DNA from: Lentzea sp. NBRC 102530
GTDB lineage: Bacteria; Actinomycetota; Actinomycetes; Mycobacteriales; Pseudonocardiaceae
Direction of reading: 5' to 3'
Assembly: GCF_030269365.1 (NCBI RefSeq)
Contig: NZ_BSTF01000015.1
Span: 154,137 to 218,136 of the forward strand
DNA length: 64,000 nt
The position numbers were made by a program, and so were the translations under genes. Positions 34,364 through 42,572 of the stretch are shown in pieces. The notes below the pieces were generated by a model. It had not been told where the DNA came from, ran no database searches, and saw only the letters and a list, made by a program, of their open reading frames with translations. The number at the start of each line of letters is the position of its first letter. The first letter of the stretch is position 1.

Positions 34364-35220
34364 AACACGGGGTCGCGCGGACCGCGCTCATGGTCGCCGC
34401 GGCGCGCGCCATCGAGACCCACCGGCCTGACTCGCTCGCGCGCGACGACTACGCCGAGCACTTCGTGCGCGCCGCCGGCACCTGTGAGAGCTGGCCGTTG
34501 CGCCCGCAGGAGGTCCCGGCAGGGGACGACGATCCCTTGTGGGGCAGGCTCGGGCGCTACTTCGGCCTGAGGACGAGAGTTCTCGACGACTTCGTGCTGC
34601 GCTCGGTGTCCGCCGGCGCACGGCAGGTGGTGCTGCTGGGTTCCGGTCTGGACACGCGTGCCTTCCGGCTCGACTGGCCGCCGGGCTGCGTCGTGTTCGA
34701 GATCGACCAGGGCCCTGTGCTGAACTTCAAGCAGGAGGTCCTGGACGGCCTGGGCGCGACACCGGGAGCACGGCGCGTGCCGATCGCGGGCGACCTGCGT
34801 GACGACTGGGAGAAGTCGCTGGGCGACGCGGGGTTCGATCCTGCGTCACCGAGCGTCTGGCTCGCCGAAGGGCTGATGCTCTACCTGCCCGGTGACGCGG
34901 AGCGACGCCTGATCGACGCAGTGGACCGACTCGGCGTACGGGGCAGCGCAGTCGCGTTCGAGGTCAAGCTCGGCAGCGAAAGGCGAGAAGTCCGGTCCAG
35001 TGCTGTCTACTCGGCGGCGAAGCAGCAGATCGGCGTCGACCTGCTCACCCTGTTCGACGCGGAACCACGCCCCGACTCCGCGGGACACCTCGCGAGCAGA
35101 GGCTGGGTCACGAGGGTGACGACCCCGTTCGACTTCACCAGGACCTTCGGACGCGGTCCCGAGCCCGAGGCCGACGACGCGCTGGCGAGCAACCGGTGGA
35201 TCTTCGCGACCAGAACCTGA
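34330..35220 (+). CDS. SAM-dependent methyltransferase (LCMT/PPM-like, TIGR00027-type)
   Basis: 296 residues from GTG 34330 (AGGAAAGG upstream), overlapping the hydrolase gene by 34 bp. Class I methyltransferase with QVVLLGSGLDTRAFRLDWPP as the SAM-binding loop, VFEIDQGPVLNFKQEVL with the acidic ribose ligand, and VWLAEGLMLYLPGDAERRLI as motif IV-like. This is the pattern of the leucine carboxyl methyltransferase-like family common in mycobacteria and streptomycetes, which often O-methylates carboxylates or polyketides. Last gene of the + strand group. Confidence 0.88.
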   Translation: MRGTGHGDQAVEHGVARTALMVAAARAIETHRPDSLARDDYAEHFVRAAGTCESWPLRPQEVPAGDDDPLWGRLGRYFGLRTRVLDDFVLRSVSAGARQVVLLGSGLDTRAFRLDWPPGCVVFEIDQGPVLNFKQEVLDGLGATPGARRVPIAGDLRDDWEKSLGDAGFDPASPSVWLAEGLMLYLPGDAERRLIDAVDRLGVRGSAVAFEVKLGSERREVRSSAVYSAAKQQIGVDLLTLFDAEPRPDSAGHLASRGWVTRVTTPFDFTRTFGRGPEPEADDALASNRWIFATRT

Positions 35221-35234
35221 CGAGCACACCCCCC

Positions 35235-35260
35235 GGCGGCCGGGCACAGGTCCGGCCGCC
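35235..35260. terminator. Hairpin terminator between convergent transcripts
   Basis: GGCGGCCGG and its complement (9-bp arms, 8-nt loop) lie 15 bp after the methyltransferase stop and before the end of the convergent small gene. A shared terminator is likely. Confidence 0.6.
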
Positions 35261-35344
35261 CTGCCCCGACGATGAACTCGACGGCTGTCACCTGTCGCGC
35301 CGATGGCAGCCGTCAAGTGCGTCGCCGACATCAGCACTTCGTTG

Positions 35345-35689
35345 TCAGACGGGCTGTTCGTCCAGGGCATCGAACGCGGACTTGACCAGGAACCCCAGCT
35401 CGACCTCGCTGCACGAGTCCTTCCAGCGGGTCTCTGACCGCACCACGTCGAACTCGGACGGGGAGTCTCCCACCGCACGGACCGCCGCGATCTCGGCCGA
35501 ACCGTCGGTTCGGTCGAAGGTCAGCCGGACCAGCCGGACACCTCCTCGGGCCAAGTACCACGCCTGCTCGTGGTCATAGGTGGTGACGATGCTCCGCATG
35601 TCCAGCACACCGTGGACCAAGGACATGTCCCACGCGCAGTCGTCTCCGCCCCTGAGCGCCACCACCCGGACCCGGTCAACCGAGATCAT
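35345..35689 (-). CDS. Small protein of unknown function
   Basis: 114 residues from ATG 35689 (GGAAGGTGGG upstream). Sequence has alternating beta-like stretches (DRVRVVALRGGDDCAWDMSL, GGVRLVRLTFDRTDGSAEIA) and an acidic C-terminal helix (ELGFLVKSAFDALDEQ). No family recognised, no signal peptide. It is 92 bp downstream of the LeuA-YrdC fusion gene on the same strand, and may belong to the same transcript. Confidence 0.65.
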   Translation of the reverse strand: MISVDRVRVVALRGGDDCAWDMSLVHGVLDMRSIVTTYDHEQAWYLARGGVRLVRLTFDRTDGSAEIAAVRAVGDSPSEFDVVRSETRWKDSCSEVELGFLVKSAFDALDEQPV

Positions 35690-35780
35690 CGACCCACCTT
35701 CCTCTTGTCTGCTCGAACACCGGCGCACGAAACGCGTCGATGGTTCTCGACGATCGCCCCGCCGGACACGGAGATGCCCG

Positions 35781-37610
35781 TCACCGAACATCGCTGTAGG
35801 TGGCCCGCAGGTACGTGATGTAAGCATCCGGGCTTTCGTGACCGCGGTCCTGCGCGCCGTCGCGGGCGTGAGCCAGTGCCCGGTCGCGGCCCACTCTCAG
35901 TGTCGTCGTGGCCGCCCTGCCCATGACCGGCGCGCCCGCGAGAGCGTCGAGGACGTGAACCTCGGGAGCGAACATCGCCCGTGCTTCGGCTGGAGACGCC
36001 GCGGGTCGGGATCCGGTGAGGTTGGCACTGCTGACGTGCAACGGCCAGACGCCGTCGAGAACAGGACGCAGCGGGGCCCAGCAGGCACCGAACACCAGCA
36101 CATGGCCGTCGCGAGTGGACTGCCGGGCCCAGTCCGGCACACGTCCGGGCAGCAGGGGCAGCAGCAGGGTGAGCCGTTCGCGCACGAGCAACTCGCGGGC
36201 GAACCGCCGAGTGGTCTCGTCGAGGTCCACCGCTTCGGCGAACTCGGCCCAGCGTTCGTCCTCGGCGACCCAGAGGGCCACCGGCTGGTCCGCGGGACGT
36301 CCTTTCGCCTTGTTCACCACCTCGGCGGTGGTGGCGGCGATGACCGAGGTCAGCGGGAACGGGTTGGGCAGCACGACCGGATCTCCCGCCCGCACCGCCC
36401 CGGCCGCCGTGCGCAGGCCGCTGACGAACCTGACGAAGTCCTCGTCCGGGATGACGGCCTCGTTGCGGCTGAACGCCTCCGCCTTCACCCACGCCAGTGC
36501 CGCGGTCGTCTCCGCGCGGTCGAGGGTGACCCCCACTCGTTCAGCCACCGCACGCAGGACACGGGCACTGGCGAGATGGGTCAGCACGACCGTCGGTTCG
36601 ATGCCCAGCACGGCCGGGTCGTAGGGCTGGAACGCCTTCGGCCGCACGAACGGTGTGCCGGTGGAGATCGTGCCGACCCCGGTTCCGACGATCGGCGTGG
36701 TCACCGTCAGCGGCAGTCCGATCTCAGCCGAAACCTGGCGTGCGATCGCGGGGATCAGGGCCAGATCCGGTGCGGTGTGCCAGAGGTCGGTCTCGCCCAC
36801 CAGTTCGGCGGTGCGGTGCGCCAGCAAGAACAACAGCTGTTCGGTGGCGACCATGCCGCTGCGCTCGGCCACACCCAGCCATGAACTCGACACGACGCGG
36901 ACACCCGCGCCCACCGCCGCCAGCGTGTTCGCCAGCCCCAAACCCAGGTCGTTGTGCAGGTGCGAGGCCAGCACCACATCAGCGCCCACCCGCTCGGTCA
37001 ACTGCCGGAACAACTCCCCGCACCGTTGCACGAGCAGGTCTCCGGTGGTGTCGGCGACGACGATCACGCCGGCACCGGCCGCGGTCAGCGCGGTGGCCGC
37101 GGCAGCCAGGACGTCGACATCCGCACGCGGAGCGTCCGCGAAGCACACATCGGCGAATACACCGAGGGCACGGGCCTGACGCACCAAGGACACCGCGTCG
37201 GCCAACGCCACCTGAGCGGGCTGGTGAACCATCGCGTCGGCCATCTCGTCGGACGCGGGCACCACGATCATCACCCGTGCGTTCGAAGCACCACGAACGG
37301 CCTCACACGCCTGCTGCACATCAGCGGTGGTGGCCCGGCACACTGCCGCCGGACTCACCGAGCCGGCGGCTTCCAGCGCCACCCGGCGCGTCGCATCGAA
37401 CTCTTCCTGGCACACAGCGGGAAAGCCGGCCGCGAACACCACATGGCGCGGACCGTCGCCGCCGAACATCCGCCCCTGCTCCCGAGCCAGCCGCACGCGG
37501 AAGTCCGCGCTCATCAAAGTCTTTCCCTGCGCGCCGTCGCGGGCCGACTCCTCCCACAACACCAGCCGTCCCCCCAGAGCCGACTCCCTGACCAGATCCG
37601 GCTTGTCCAC
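35781..37610 (-). CDS. 2-alkylmalate synthase-like (HMGL) enzyme fused to a YrdC/Sua5-like domain
   Basis: 609 residues from GTG 37610 (AAGGGG 4 nt upstream). Residues ~15-300 are a DRE-TIM HMG-CoA-lyase/isopropylmalate-synthase barrel: metal Asp in EESARDGAQGKTLM (24-26, RDG) and HLHNDLGLGLANTLAAVGAG (217-236) with the HxH metal pair, then GVAERSGMVATEQLL. Residues ~300-400 resemble the LeuA/homocitrate linker (RPKAFQPYDPAVLGIEPTVV). Residues ~405-605 look like a YrdC/Sua5 threonylcarbamoyl-AMP-synthase domain: VVLPNPFPLTSV, a KxR motif in NKAKGRPADQPVAL (K436, R438) and an SxN motif in HVSSANLTG (S528, N530). I know no standard enzyme with this fusion. Condensation of an alpha-keto acid with an acyl-CoA is expected for the first part. 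Confidence 0.8.
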   Translation of the reverse strand: MDKPDLVRESALGGRLVLWEESARDGAQGKTLMSADFRVRLAREQGRMFGGDGPRHVVFAAGFPAVCQEEFDATRRVALEAAGSVSPAAVCRATTADVQQACEAVRGASNARVMIVVPASDEMADAMVHQPAQVALADAVSLVRQARALGVFADVCFADAPRADVDVLAAAATALTAAGAGVIVVADTTGDLLVQRCGELFRQLTERVGADVVLASHLHNDLGLGLANTLAAVGAGVRVVSSSWLGVAERSGMVATEQLLFLLAHRTAELVGETDLWHTAPDLALIPAIARQVSAEIGLPLTVTTPIVGTGVGTISTGTPFVRPKAFQPYDPAVLGIEPTVVLTHLASARVLRAVAERVGVTLDRAETTAALAWVKAEAFSRNEAVIPDEDFVRFVSGLRTAAGAVRAGDPVVLPNPFPLTSVIAATTAEVVNKAKGRPADQPVALWVAEDERWAEFAEAVDLDETTRRFARELLVRERLTLLLPLLPGRVPDWARQSTRDGHVLVFGACWAPLRPVLDGVWPLHVSSANLTGSRPAASPAEARAMFAPEVHVLDALAGAPVMGRAATTTLRVGRDRALAHARDGAQDRGHESPDAYITYLRATYSDVR

Positions 37611-38009
37611 CGCGCCCCTTCCCACTCCCCGACGTCCGCCTGGGCGGCAACGAGTCAAGTGGGCCGGTTCGGACCGCGTCAAAGTACGGACGATCACACT
37701 GCACGGAAGGGGGATTCTCGCGTTCGCCTCTTGCCAAGCACCGAATGTGAGGCCGTTCATGCCCATGTCGTCGGTGATGTCGTGCTGTCGCCAGGGGCAC
37801 TGCTCAGCGACGAGCAGGTAAGCCGGCGGGGGAGCGGCCCGCCCGTCCCCGCTGCGTGCCGATGCCGTCACGGCCCGCGTGGTGACTGCGGAGACGGGAT
37901 CGGTGGTGGCCGCCTGGTGCAGCGCGTCGGCGTGCCGGGCAGCGCCTGACACCGCACCTGTGGCGCGGCTGATCACATCGAGGCGGTCACCACGTCCGCG
38001 CAAGCCGTG
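37611..38009. other. Intergenic region upstream of the LeuA-YrdC fusion gene
   Basis: 399 bp between two - strand genes. An open frame continues upstream from the fusion gene, but its sequence is not protein-like, so I treat it as non-coding. It should hold the promoter of the fusion gene. A patch with lower GC lies at 37,680-37,760. No terminator for the upstream or repeat elements were seen. Confidence 0.45.
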
Positions 38010-39104
38010 CTAGGGCATCAGCAGCACCGGCTTGATCACCTCGCCCGTCTCGGCGGCGTGCAGCGCGTCGCCGATGCGGTCGAACGGGAAGTGCGTGAGG
38101 AGCCCGTCGAACGGGAACCTGCCCTGCCGGTGGAGGTCGACGAGCGTCGTGATCAGCGACGTGCCGCGCCCCTCACCGCCGAGCACACCGATGACGCGTT
38201 TGCCCCACAACGTGCTGAGGTGGTCCAGTTCGAGCCGCGCCCCTGCCGGCGCCCCACCGATCAAGGCGCACACCCCGCGCATGCCCACCGAGTCGACCGC
38301 CTGCCGGCACACCGCCACGATCCCGGTGCACTCCAGGCTGAAGTCCGCGGGCCCGCCGCAGATCTCGTGCACCGCCGCGACGGGGTCGTCCACGGCGGCG
38401 TTCACCGTGTCGGTGGCGCCGAACCGCCGTGCCTGCGCGAGCCGGGACTCGTGCCGGTCCACCGCGATGATCCGGGTGGCCCCGCTGTTGACCGCGGCCA
38501 TGATCGCGGCCAGACCGACCGTGCCGGCGCCGTAGACCACGAGGGACGAACCGGGGTGCGGCTTCAGCACGTTCAGCACGGCGCCCGCTCCGGTGGACAG
38601 CCCGCACGCCATCGGCCCCAGCAGTTCCAACGGCCCGTCGACCGGTACGAGGCCGCGGTGGGGCACGACCGCGTGCGTCGCGAACGACGACTGCCCGAAG
38701 AAGTGGCTCGCCAGCGGCGATCCGTCCAGTGCGCGCAACGCGGTCGACCCGTCGTCACGGCCGCCGCCCACCAACAGGTCGCCCAGCCGCAGGCAGTAGC
38801 GCGGCTGGCCGTCGAGGCAGTTGCGGCACTCGCCGCACCACGGCCAGCCGAGCACGACGTGATCTCCCTCCGCCACCCCGGACACGCCCGGCCCGACCGC
38901 CTCGACCACACCCGCGCCCTCGTGGCCGAGCACGCCGGGCAGCGGGAACGGCAGGTCGCCGTGGCGGGTGATCGAGTCCGTGTGGCAGATCCCCGCTGCC
39001 ACGACCCGGACCAGCACCTCCCCGTCGCGCGGCTCGTCGAGGAGCACCTCGCGCAACTCGAAGTCGCCGTGCCTCTCCGCCACCACGGCCGCCGTGATCC
39101 TCAT
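38010..39104 (-). CDS. Zinc-dependent alcohol dehydrogenase (aryl/class III-like)
   Basis: 364 residues. Catalytic zinc ligands: C in AAGICHTDSITRHG and HE in VLGHEGAGVVEAVG. Structural zinc: CGECRNCLDGQPRYC with four cysteines. Cofactor site: VVYGAGTVGLAAIMAAVNSG followed by IIAVDRHESRL (Asp, hence NAD likely). LSTGAGAVLNVLKPHPG before the Rossmann fold is the aryl-/benzyl-alcohol dehydrogenase and class III pattern. It is the last gene of the SirTM/macrodomain operon (4-bp overlap with the sirtuin gene). Substrate unknown; being NAD-linked, it may be a modified target or a partner in redox metabolism. Confidence 0.9.
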   Translation of the reverse strand: MRITAAVVAERHGDFELREVLLDEPRDGEVLVRVVAAGICHTDSITRHGDLPFPLPGVLGHEGAGVVEAVGPGVSGVAEGDHVVLGWPWCGECRNCLDGQPRYCLRLGDLLVGGGRDDGSTALRALDGSPLASHFFGQSSFATHAVVPHRGLVPVDGPLELLGPMACGLSTGAGAVLNVLKPHPGSSLVVYGAGTVGLAAIMAAVNSGATRIIAVDRHESRLAQARRFGATDTVNAAVDDPVAAVHEICGGPADFSLECTGIVAVCRQAVDSVGMRGVCALIGGAPAGARLELDHLSTLWGKRVIGVLGGEGRGTSLITTLVDLHRQGRFPFDGLLTHFPFDRIGDALHAAETGEVIKPVLLMP

Positions 39105-39889
39105 GCCAGCACCTCCGCCACATCGGCCCGCACGCTCAGGGCACGTCCGTTCAGATCCGCCGGTACCTCGGCGTGGTCCCGGTTGATCCGCACCAGCCGC
39201 GCGCCCGGCAGTCCCCGGACCACCGACTCGACCGGGGTGCGGATGACCCCGGGCGTGCTGTACCCGGCGCCGATCTCGATCACGAGCACGCCGTCGTCCA
39301 GCCAGTCGCGCAGCCGTTGTCCCGCCGACACGTAGTGGTCGGCGACGTACTCAGGTCCCTTGTGCACGTTGAGGAACACCTCTCCCCCGCAGCGGGGGCA
39401 CGACGGCACAGCGGTGGCCTCGCCCGTCGACCGGTCGTAGGTGGCGAGCGCGGCGTCGATGATCGGTTTGCTCGGCCAGGTCTCGCGGGTGCACGGTGTT
39501 TCGCACTGGTATCTGCCGTAGTCGCCCTGCGGGGTCCAGATCCGTTCCGCGTCGAACCCGTTGCGGTCGAACAGTCCGTCCACGTTGGACGTCAGGACGA
39601 AGTGGTCGCGAGCGCCGACCAACTCCCGCAAACGCCGGTACACGGGGTTCGGCTCGTCACCGAACCGGATGTCGTCGACGTGCACGGACCAGTAGCCCCA
39701 CAGCAGCTTCGGCGGCAGCGGCAGTCCGATCAACTGGTACCGCGCCCACAGGCCCTTGTCGTGCAGCACCGGGAACAACTCGGCGAACCGTTCGGTGTCC
39801 GTGTAGTCGTACCCCGCCGCCGCCGAGAGTCCCGCGCCCGCCGCGATCAACACGCGATCGGCCTCGTCCAGCCACTTTTCCAGTGTCAC
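39101..39889 (-). CDS. SirTM-type (class M) sirtuin, probable protein ADP-ribosyltransferase
   Basis: 262 residues. NAD-binding motif GAGLSAAAGYDYTD at the N-terminus; TSNVDGLFDRNGFDAERIW then TPQGDYGRYQCETPC, where the position of the canonical sirtuin catalytic His is Gln (QGDYG), the hallmark of class M sirtuins as I recall it. A zinc ribbon follows: C and C in QCETPC, then CPRCGG. Late NAD site: VIEIGAGYSTPGVIRTPVES and LVRINRDHAEVP. Family knowledge: SirTM enzymes ADP-ribosylate a lipoylated GcvH-like protein and are linked to a macrodomain gene; here the macrodomain is directly upstream (4-bp overlap), but no GcvH or LplA is seen. Confidence 0.87.
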   Translation of the reverse strand: MTLEKWLDEADRVLIAAGAGLSAAAGYDYTDTERFAELFPVLHDKGLWARYQLIGLPLPPKLLWGYWSVHVDDIRFGDEPNPVYRRLRELVGARDHFVLTSNVDGLFDRNGFDAERIWTPQGDYGRYQCETPCTRETWPSKPIIDAALATYDRSTGEATAVPSCPRCGGEVFLNVHKGPEYVADHYVSAGQRLRDWLDDGVLVIEIGAGYSTPGVIRTPVESVVRGLPGARLVRINRDHAEVPADLNGRALSVRADVAEVLA

Positions 39890-40725
39890 AACATCTCCCG
39901 GTGGACCGTTTCGTCCTCAGCGCCGAACGCCACGAACGCCACCCGGTCGAACCGGCCGGGGTGCGCGGCCAGCCAGTCCCGCACCGTGCCGTGGGCGATC
40001 CGCGCGGCCGGCCGTTTCGGGAAGCCGAAGATCCCCGTGCTGATGCCGCATAACGCGATCGTGCGGATCGCCGGAACCTCGGCCGCGAGGTCCAGACAGG
40101 CCCGGTAGGAGTCGGCGAGCGCGCTTCCGTGGGCGGGCAACAGGTCTCCGCGCACGATCGGGCCGACGGTGTGCAGCACGAACGACGCGGGCAGGTGGTA
40201 GCCGCGGGTGATCTTCGCGGTGCCGGTCGGTTCCGGGGTGCCCTGCAGGTCCATGATCCGGCGGCAGTCGGCCCGCAGCCGTGGTCCGGCGGCGTCGTGG
40301 ATCGCGTTGTCGACACAGGGGTGCATCGGCTGGAAACAGCCGAGCATCGCGTCGTTGGCGGCGTTGACGATCGCGTCGGCCATCAACCGCGTGATGTCTC
40401 CGCGCCACACCGAGATCGGCCCGGGCAGGTTCCGGACGTCGGCCGCCGGCTGTCGTTCGCCGCCGAGCAGCGCGTCGAGCACGGCGACGAGTTCCGGATC
40501 GAACGGCGCGGCCTCGCGGACGGTCAGCACGGCCCGCAGCATCCGCCGCCGCTCCCGCACGTTCTCCGGCAACCGGAACCGGCCGACCCGGGGGTCGTCG
40601 CCGAGCATCCGCAGCGCGAGGTTCGTCAGCGCTTCGAGTTCCCCGGCGGGGGCGGGGGCGCTGAACGGCCGGAAGGGCTCGTCCAGCGCCACCGCGCGCC
40701 GGTAGTCGGGCAGGGTCGTGAGCAC
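39886..40725 (-). CDS. Zinc-dependent macrodomain protein, ADP-ribosyl hydrolase
   Basis: 279 residues from GTG 40725, one base after the stop of the preceding gene. N-terminal ~95 residues are a helical extension, as in SirTM-linked macrodomains. The macrodomain begins at ISVWRGDITRLMADAIVNAA, followed by NDAMLGCFQPMHPCVDNAIH, which holds the Cys-His-Cys type zinc motif, and TGTAKITRGYHLPASFVLHT, then ALCGISTGIFGFPKRPAARI (phosphate loop). Family knowledge: these proteins remove ADP-ribose added by the partner sirtuin. Paired with the SirTM gene by a 4-bp overlap, so the two should form a write/erase pair. Confidence 0.88.
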   Translation of the reverse strand: MLTTLPDYRRAVALDEPFRPFSAPAPAGELEALTNLALRMLGDDPRVGRFRLPENVRERRRMLRAVLTVREAAPFDPELVAVLDALLGGERQPAADVRNLPGPISVWRGDITRLMADAIVNAANDAMLGCFQPMHPCVDNAIHDAAGPRLRADCRRIMDLQGTPEPTGTAKITRGYHLPASFVLHTVGPIVRGDLLPAHGSALADSYRACLDLAAEVPAIRTIALCGISTGIFGFPKRPAARIAHGTVRDWLAAHPGRFDRVAFVAFGAEDETVHREML

Positions 40726-40726
40726 G

Positions 40727-41479
40727 TCAGAAGAGTCCGTTGGCGTGCGGCAACGCGGCCGGGATCGGTGCGATGACGTCCCAGTGCTCGACGATCTTGC
40801 CGTCCTGCACGCGGAACAGGTCCCAGTACGCGACGGGCTCGCCGAACTCGCCTTCCGACTGCAGCAGCACGAGGTCACCCTCGGCCACGACCTGGTGCAC
40901 GGTCTTGTAGACCAGGTTCTTGCCCTGCTGGGCCCAGGTCGCGGCGGCGGCGCCGAACCCGTCGAGGCCGTCGGCGGCCTCCGGGTTGTGCTGCAGGTAG
41001 GTCTCGGTGGAGACGTAGTCGGTCAGCACGGAGTAGTCGGCGTCCTGCAGGATCCGCTGGGCGAACTCCTTGACGAGTTCCCGGTTGCGTTCGGTGTCGG
41101 CACCGGTGGGCTGCGCGGGACCGTCCGTCTGGGACCGTCCGCTCGCGGTGGTCGCGACGACGGGCGTGAGCGCGTCCCAGTGCTCGGCGAGCTTGCCGTC
41201 CCGCACCCGGAACAGGTCGAACGCGACCAGCGGCTCCGGCCCGAAGCCGTGGTAGACACCGTGCAGCGCGACGAGATCGCCGTCCGCGATCACGCGGGCC
41301 GGTTCGTAGCGGAAGTCCTCCGGCAGGCCAGCGACGAGGCCGCGCAGCGCCTCCGGTCCGTCCGCGGCGAGTGAGCTGTGCTGGCGGTAGTCCGGCGCCA
41401 CCCAGCGGTCCACAGCGGACGGGTCCTTGTCGCCGAACAGTTCGCCTGCGGCCTTGAGCACGATTTCCTTGTTGTCCAT
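40727..41479 (-). CDS. Two-domain SnoaL-like protein
   Basis: 250 residues built of two tandem NTF2-fold SnoaL-like domains joined by a Gly/Ser/Thr linker near residue 115. Each half repeats the pattern YRQHSSLAADGPEAL / YLQHNPEAADGLDG and FDLFRVRDGKLAEHWDALTP / WDLFRVQDGKIVEHWDVIAP. Such domains can be hydratases, cyclases, isomerases or ligand-binding proteins; catalytic residues cannot be named here. It is the first gene of the operon with macrodomain, sirtuin and alcohol dehydrogenase, and starts 55 bp from the divergent AraC regulator, which therefore probably controls all four. Confidence 0.85.
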   Translation of the reverse strand: MDNKEIVLKAAGELFGDKDPSAVDRWVAPDYRQHSSLAADGPEALRGLVAGLPEDFRYEPARVIADGDLVALHGVYHGFGPEPLVAFDLFRVRDGKLAEHWDALTPVVATTASGRSQTDGPAQPTGADTERNRELVKEFAQRILQDADYSVLTDYVSTETYLQHNPEAADGLDGFGAAAATWAQQGKNLVYKTVHQVVAEGDLVLLQSEGEFGEPVAYWDLFRVQDGKIVEHWDVIAPIPAALPHANGLF

Positions 41480-41534
41480 GGCTCAGACTGTGCTCTCCCG
41501 GACGCGTCCGATCGAGGTAGGATCACGCCTCACC

Positions 41535-42350
41535 ATGGTCAGAAGTGGACACGTCGCCCAGTTCGGCTTCAGCAACCCCGATCGCGGGCAGCTGGGCTTC
41601 GAAGCGCTCGACCTGGGCGTGCTCCGCCGCCGCCTCAGCGAGGACACGCTGACGAAGGTGCACCGCACCGACTTCCACCAGCTGTTCCTCTTCACCGCGG
41701 GTACCGGCACGACCATGGTCGATTTCGTGGACCACCCGTGCACCCCAGGCACGCTCCTGCACATCACCCCCGGCCGCGTGCTCCGCCTGCCGGCCGGTTC
41801 GGCGGAGGCGTCCCTGGTGCTCTTCACCCCCGCGTTCCCACCGCCGGTGCTCGACCCGTTCGGCCCGGTGCTGCACGCCGTCCCCACGGCGGAGGTGGCG
41901 GTCTTCAACCGGGCCGTGCAGGACCTGCGGCAGGAGTACCGGCGCAACCTGCTCACCGGCGAACCGGTCGACCTGTTGCGCCAACTGCTGGGCGCGTTGC
42001 TGCTGCGCGTCGCTCGGCTACCCGGTGACGCCCCGCGACACGATCCCCGGTTCGAGCGCTTCCAGCACGAGCTGGAGCGGTCCTTCAGCGAGACGCGCAG
42101 CGCCGCCGAGTACGCGGCCAGGATCGGCTACTCGACACGCAGCCTCAACCGCATCTGCCTGACCGCGACCGGGCAGTCCGCGAAGGCGTTGATCGACGCC
42201 CGCGTGACGCTGGAGGCCAAGCGGCTGCTCGTGCACACCGATCTGTCCTCCGCCGCGATCGGGCACCGGCTCGGGTTCAGCGAGGCGACGAACTTCACGA
42301 AGTTCTTCGTTCGGGAGACCGGGGTGTCACCCGGTACGTTCCGCGAATAG
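41535..42350 (+). CDS. AraC-family transcriptional regulator
   Basis: 271 residues from ATG 41535 (GAGGTAGG upstream; ATG at 41478 is possible but would overlap the divergent gene). N-terminal cupin-like ligand domain (HQLFLFTAGTGTTMVDFVDH, PGTLLHITPGRVLRLP). C-terminal double HTH: SAAEYAARIGYSTRSLNRIC, then SSAAIGHRLGFSEATNFTKF and FVRETGVSPGTFRE, the classic AraC ending. Divergent from, and only 55 bp away from, the SnoaL-macro-sirtuin-ADH operon, which it probably regulates, perhaps in response to a small effector. Confidence 0.9.
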   Translation: MVRSGHVAQFGFSNPDRGQLGFEALDLGVLRRRLSEDTLTKVHRTDFHQLFLFTAGTGTTMVDFVDHPCTPGTLLHITPGRVLRLPAGSAEASLVLFTPAFPPPVLDPFGPVLHAVPTAEVAVFNRAVQDLRQEYRRNLLTGEPVDLLRQLLGALLLRVARLPGDAPRHDPRFERFQHELERSFSETRSAAEYAARIGYSTRSLNRICLTATGQSAKALIDARVTLEAKRLLVHTDLSSAAIGHRLGFSEATNFTKFFVRETGVSPGTFRE

Positions 42351-42430
42351 CCGCGCCAGGGCGTGACGGGCGATGCCGGCGACGAACGGGTTGACGGCTG
42401 TCAGCAGCAGCACGAGCCTTGCTCCCCTGT

Positions 42431-42572
42431 CTCGGAGAGCGCGCCGAGTTGTCGCAGCACCCGTTCGGCGTCGGCGTCGCGCCCCTGTCCTCGATACAAC
42501 TCCAAAGCTTCCCGCCACACCGCACGGGCCTGAGCGTGGTCGCCGAGAGCGGCGTGGGGATGCCCGAGGTGC
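42431..42572 (-). pseudogene. Relic of a TPR segment
   Basis: Directly after the XRE gene, in another frame, the - strand encodes PHAALGDHAQARAVWREALE followed by LYRGQGRDADAERVLRQLGA, a textbook tetratricopeptide repeat as found at the ends of AfsR-like or NB-ARC regulators in actinomycetes. There is no start or flanking protein sequence of the same kind, so it looks like the decayed end of a larger gene replaced by the present XRE gene. Confidence 0.5.

Noticed and set aside
37611..38003. N-terminal extension of the LeuA-YrdC fusion protein
   Set aside because: The upstream part of the open frame has no homology to the family and a good GTG start with a ribosome site is present at 37610.
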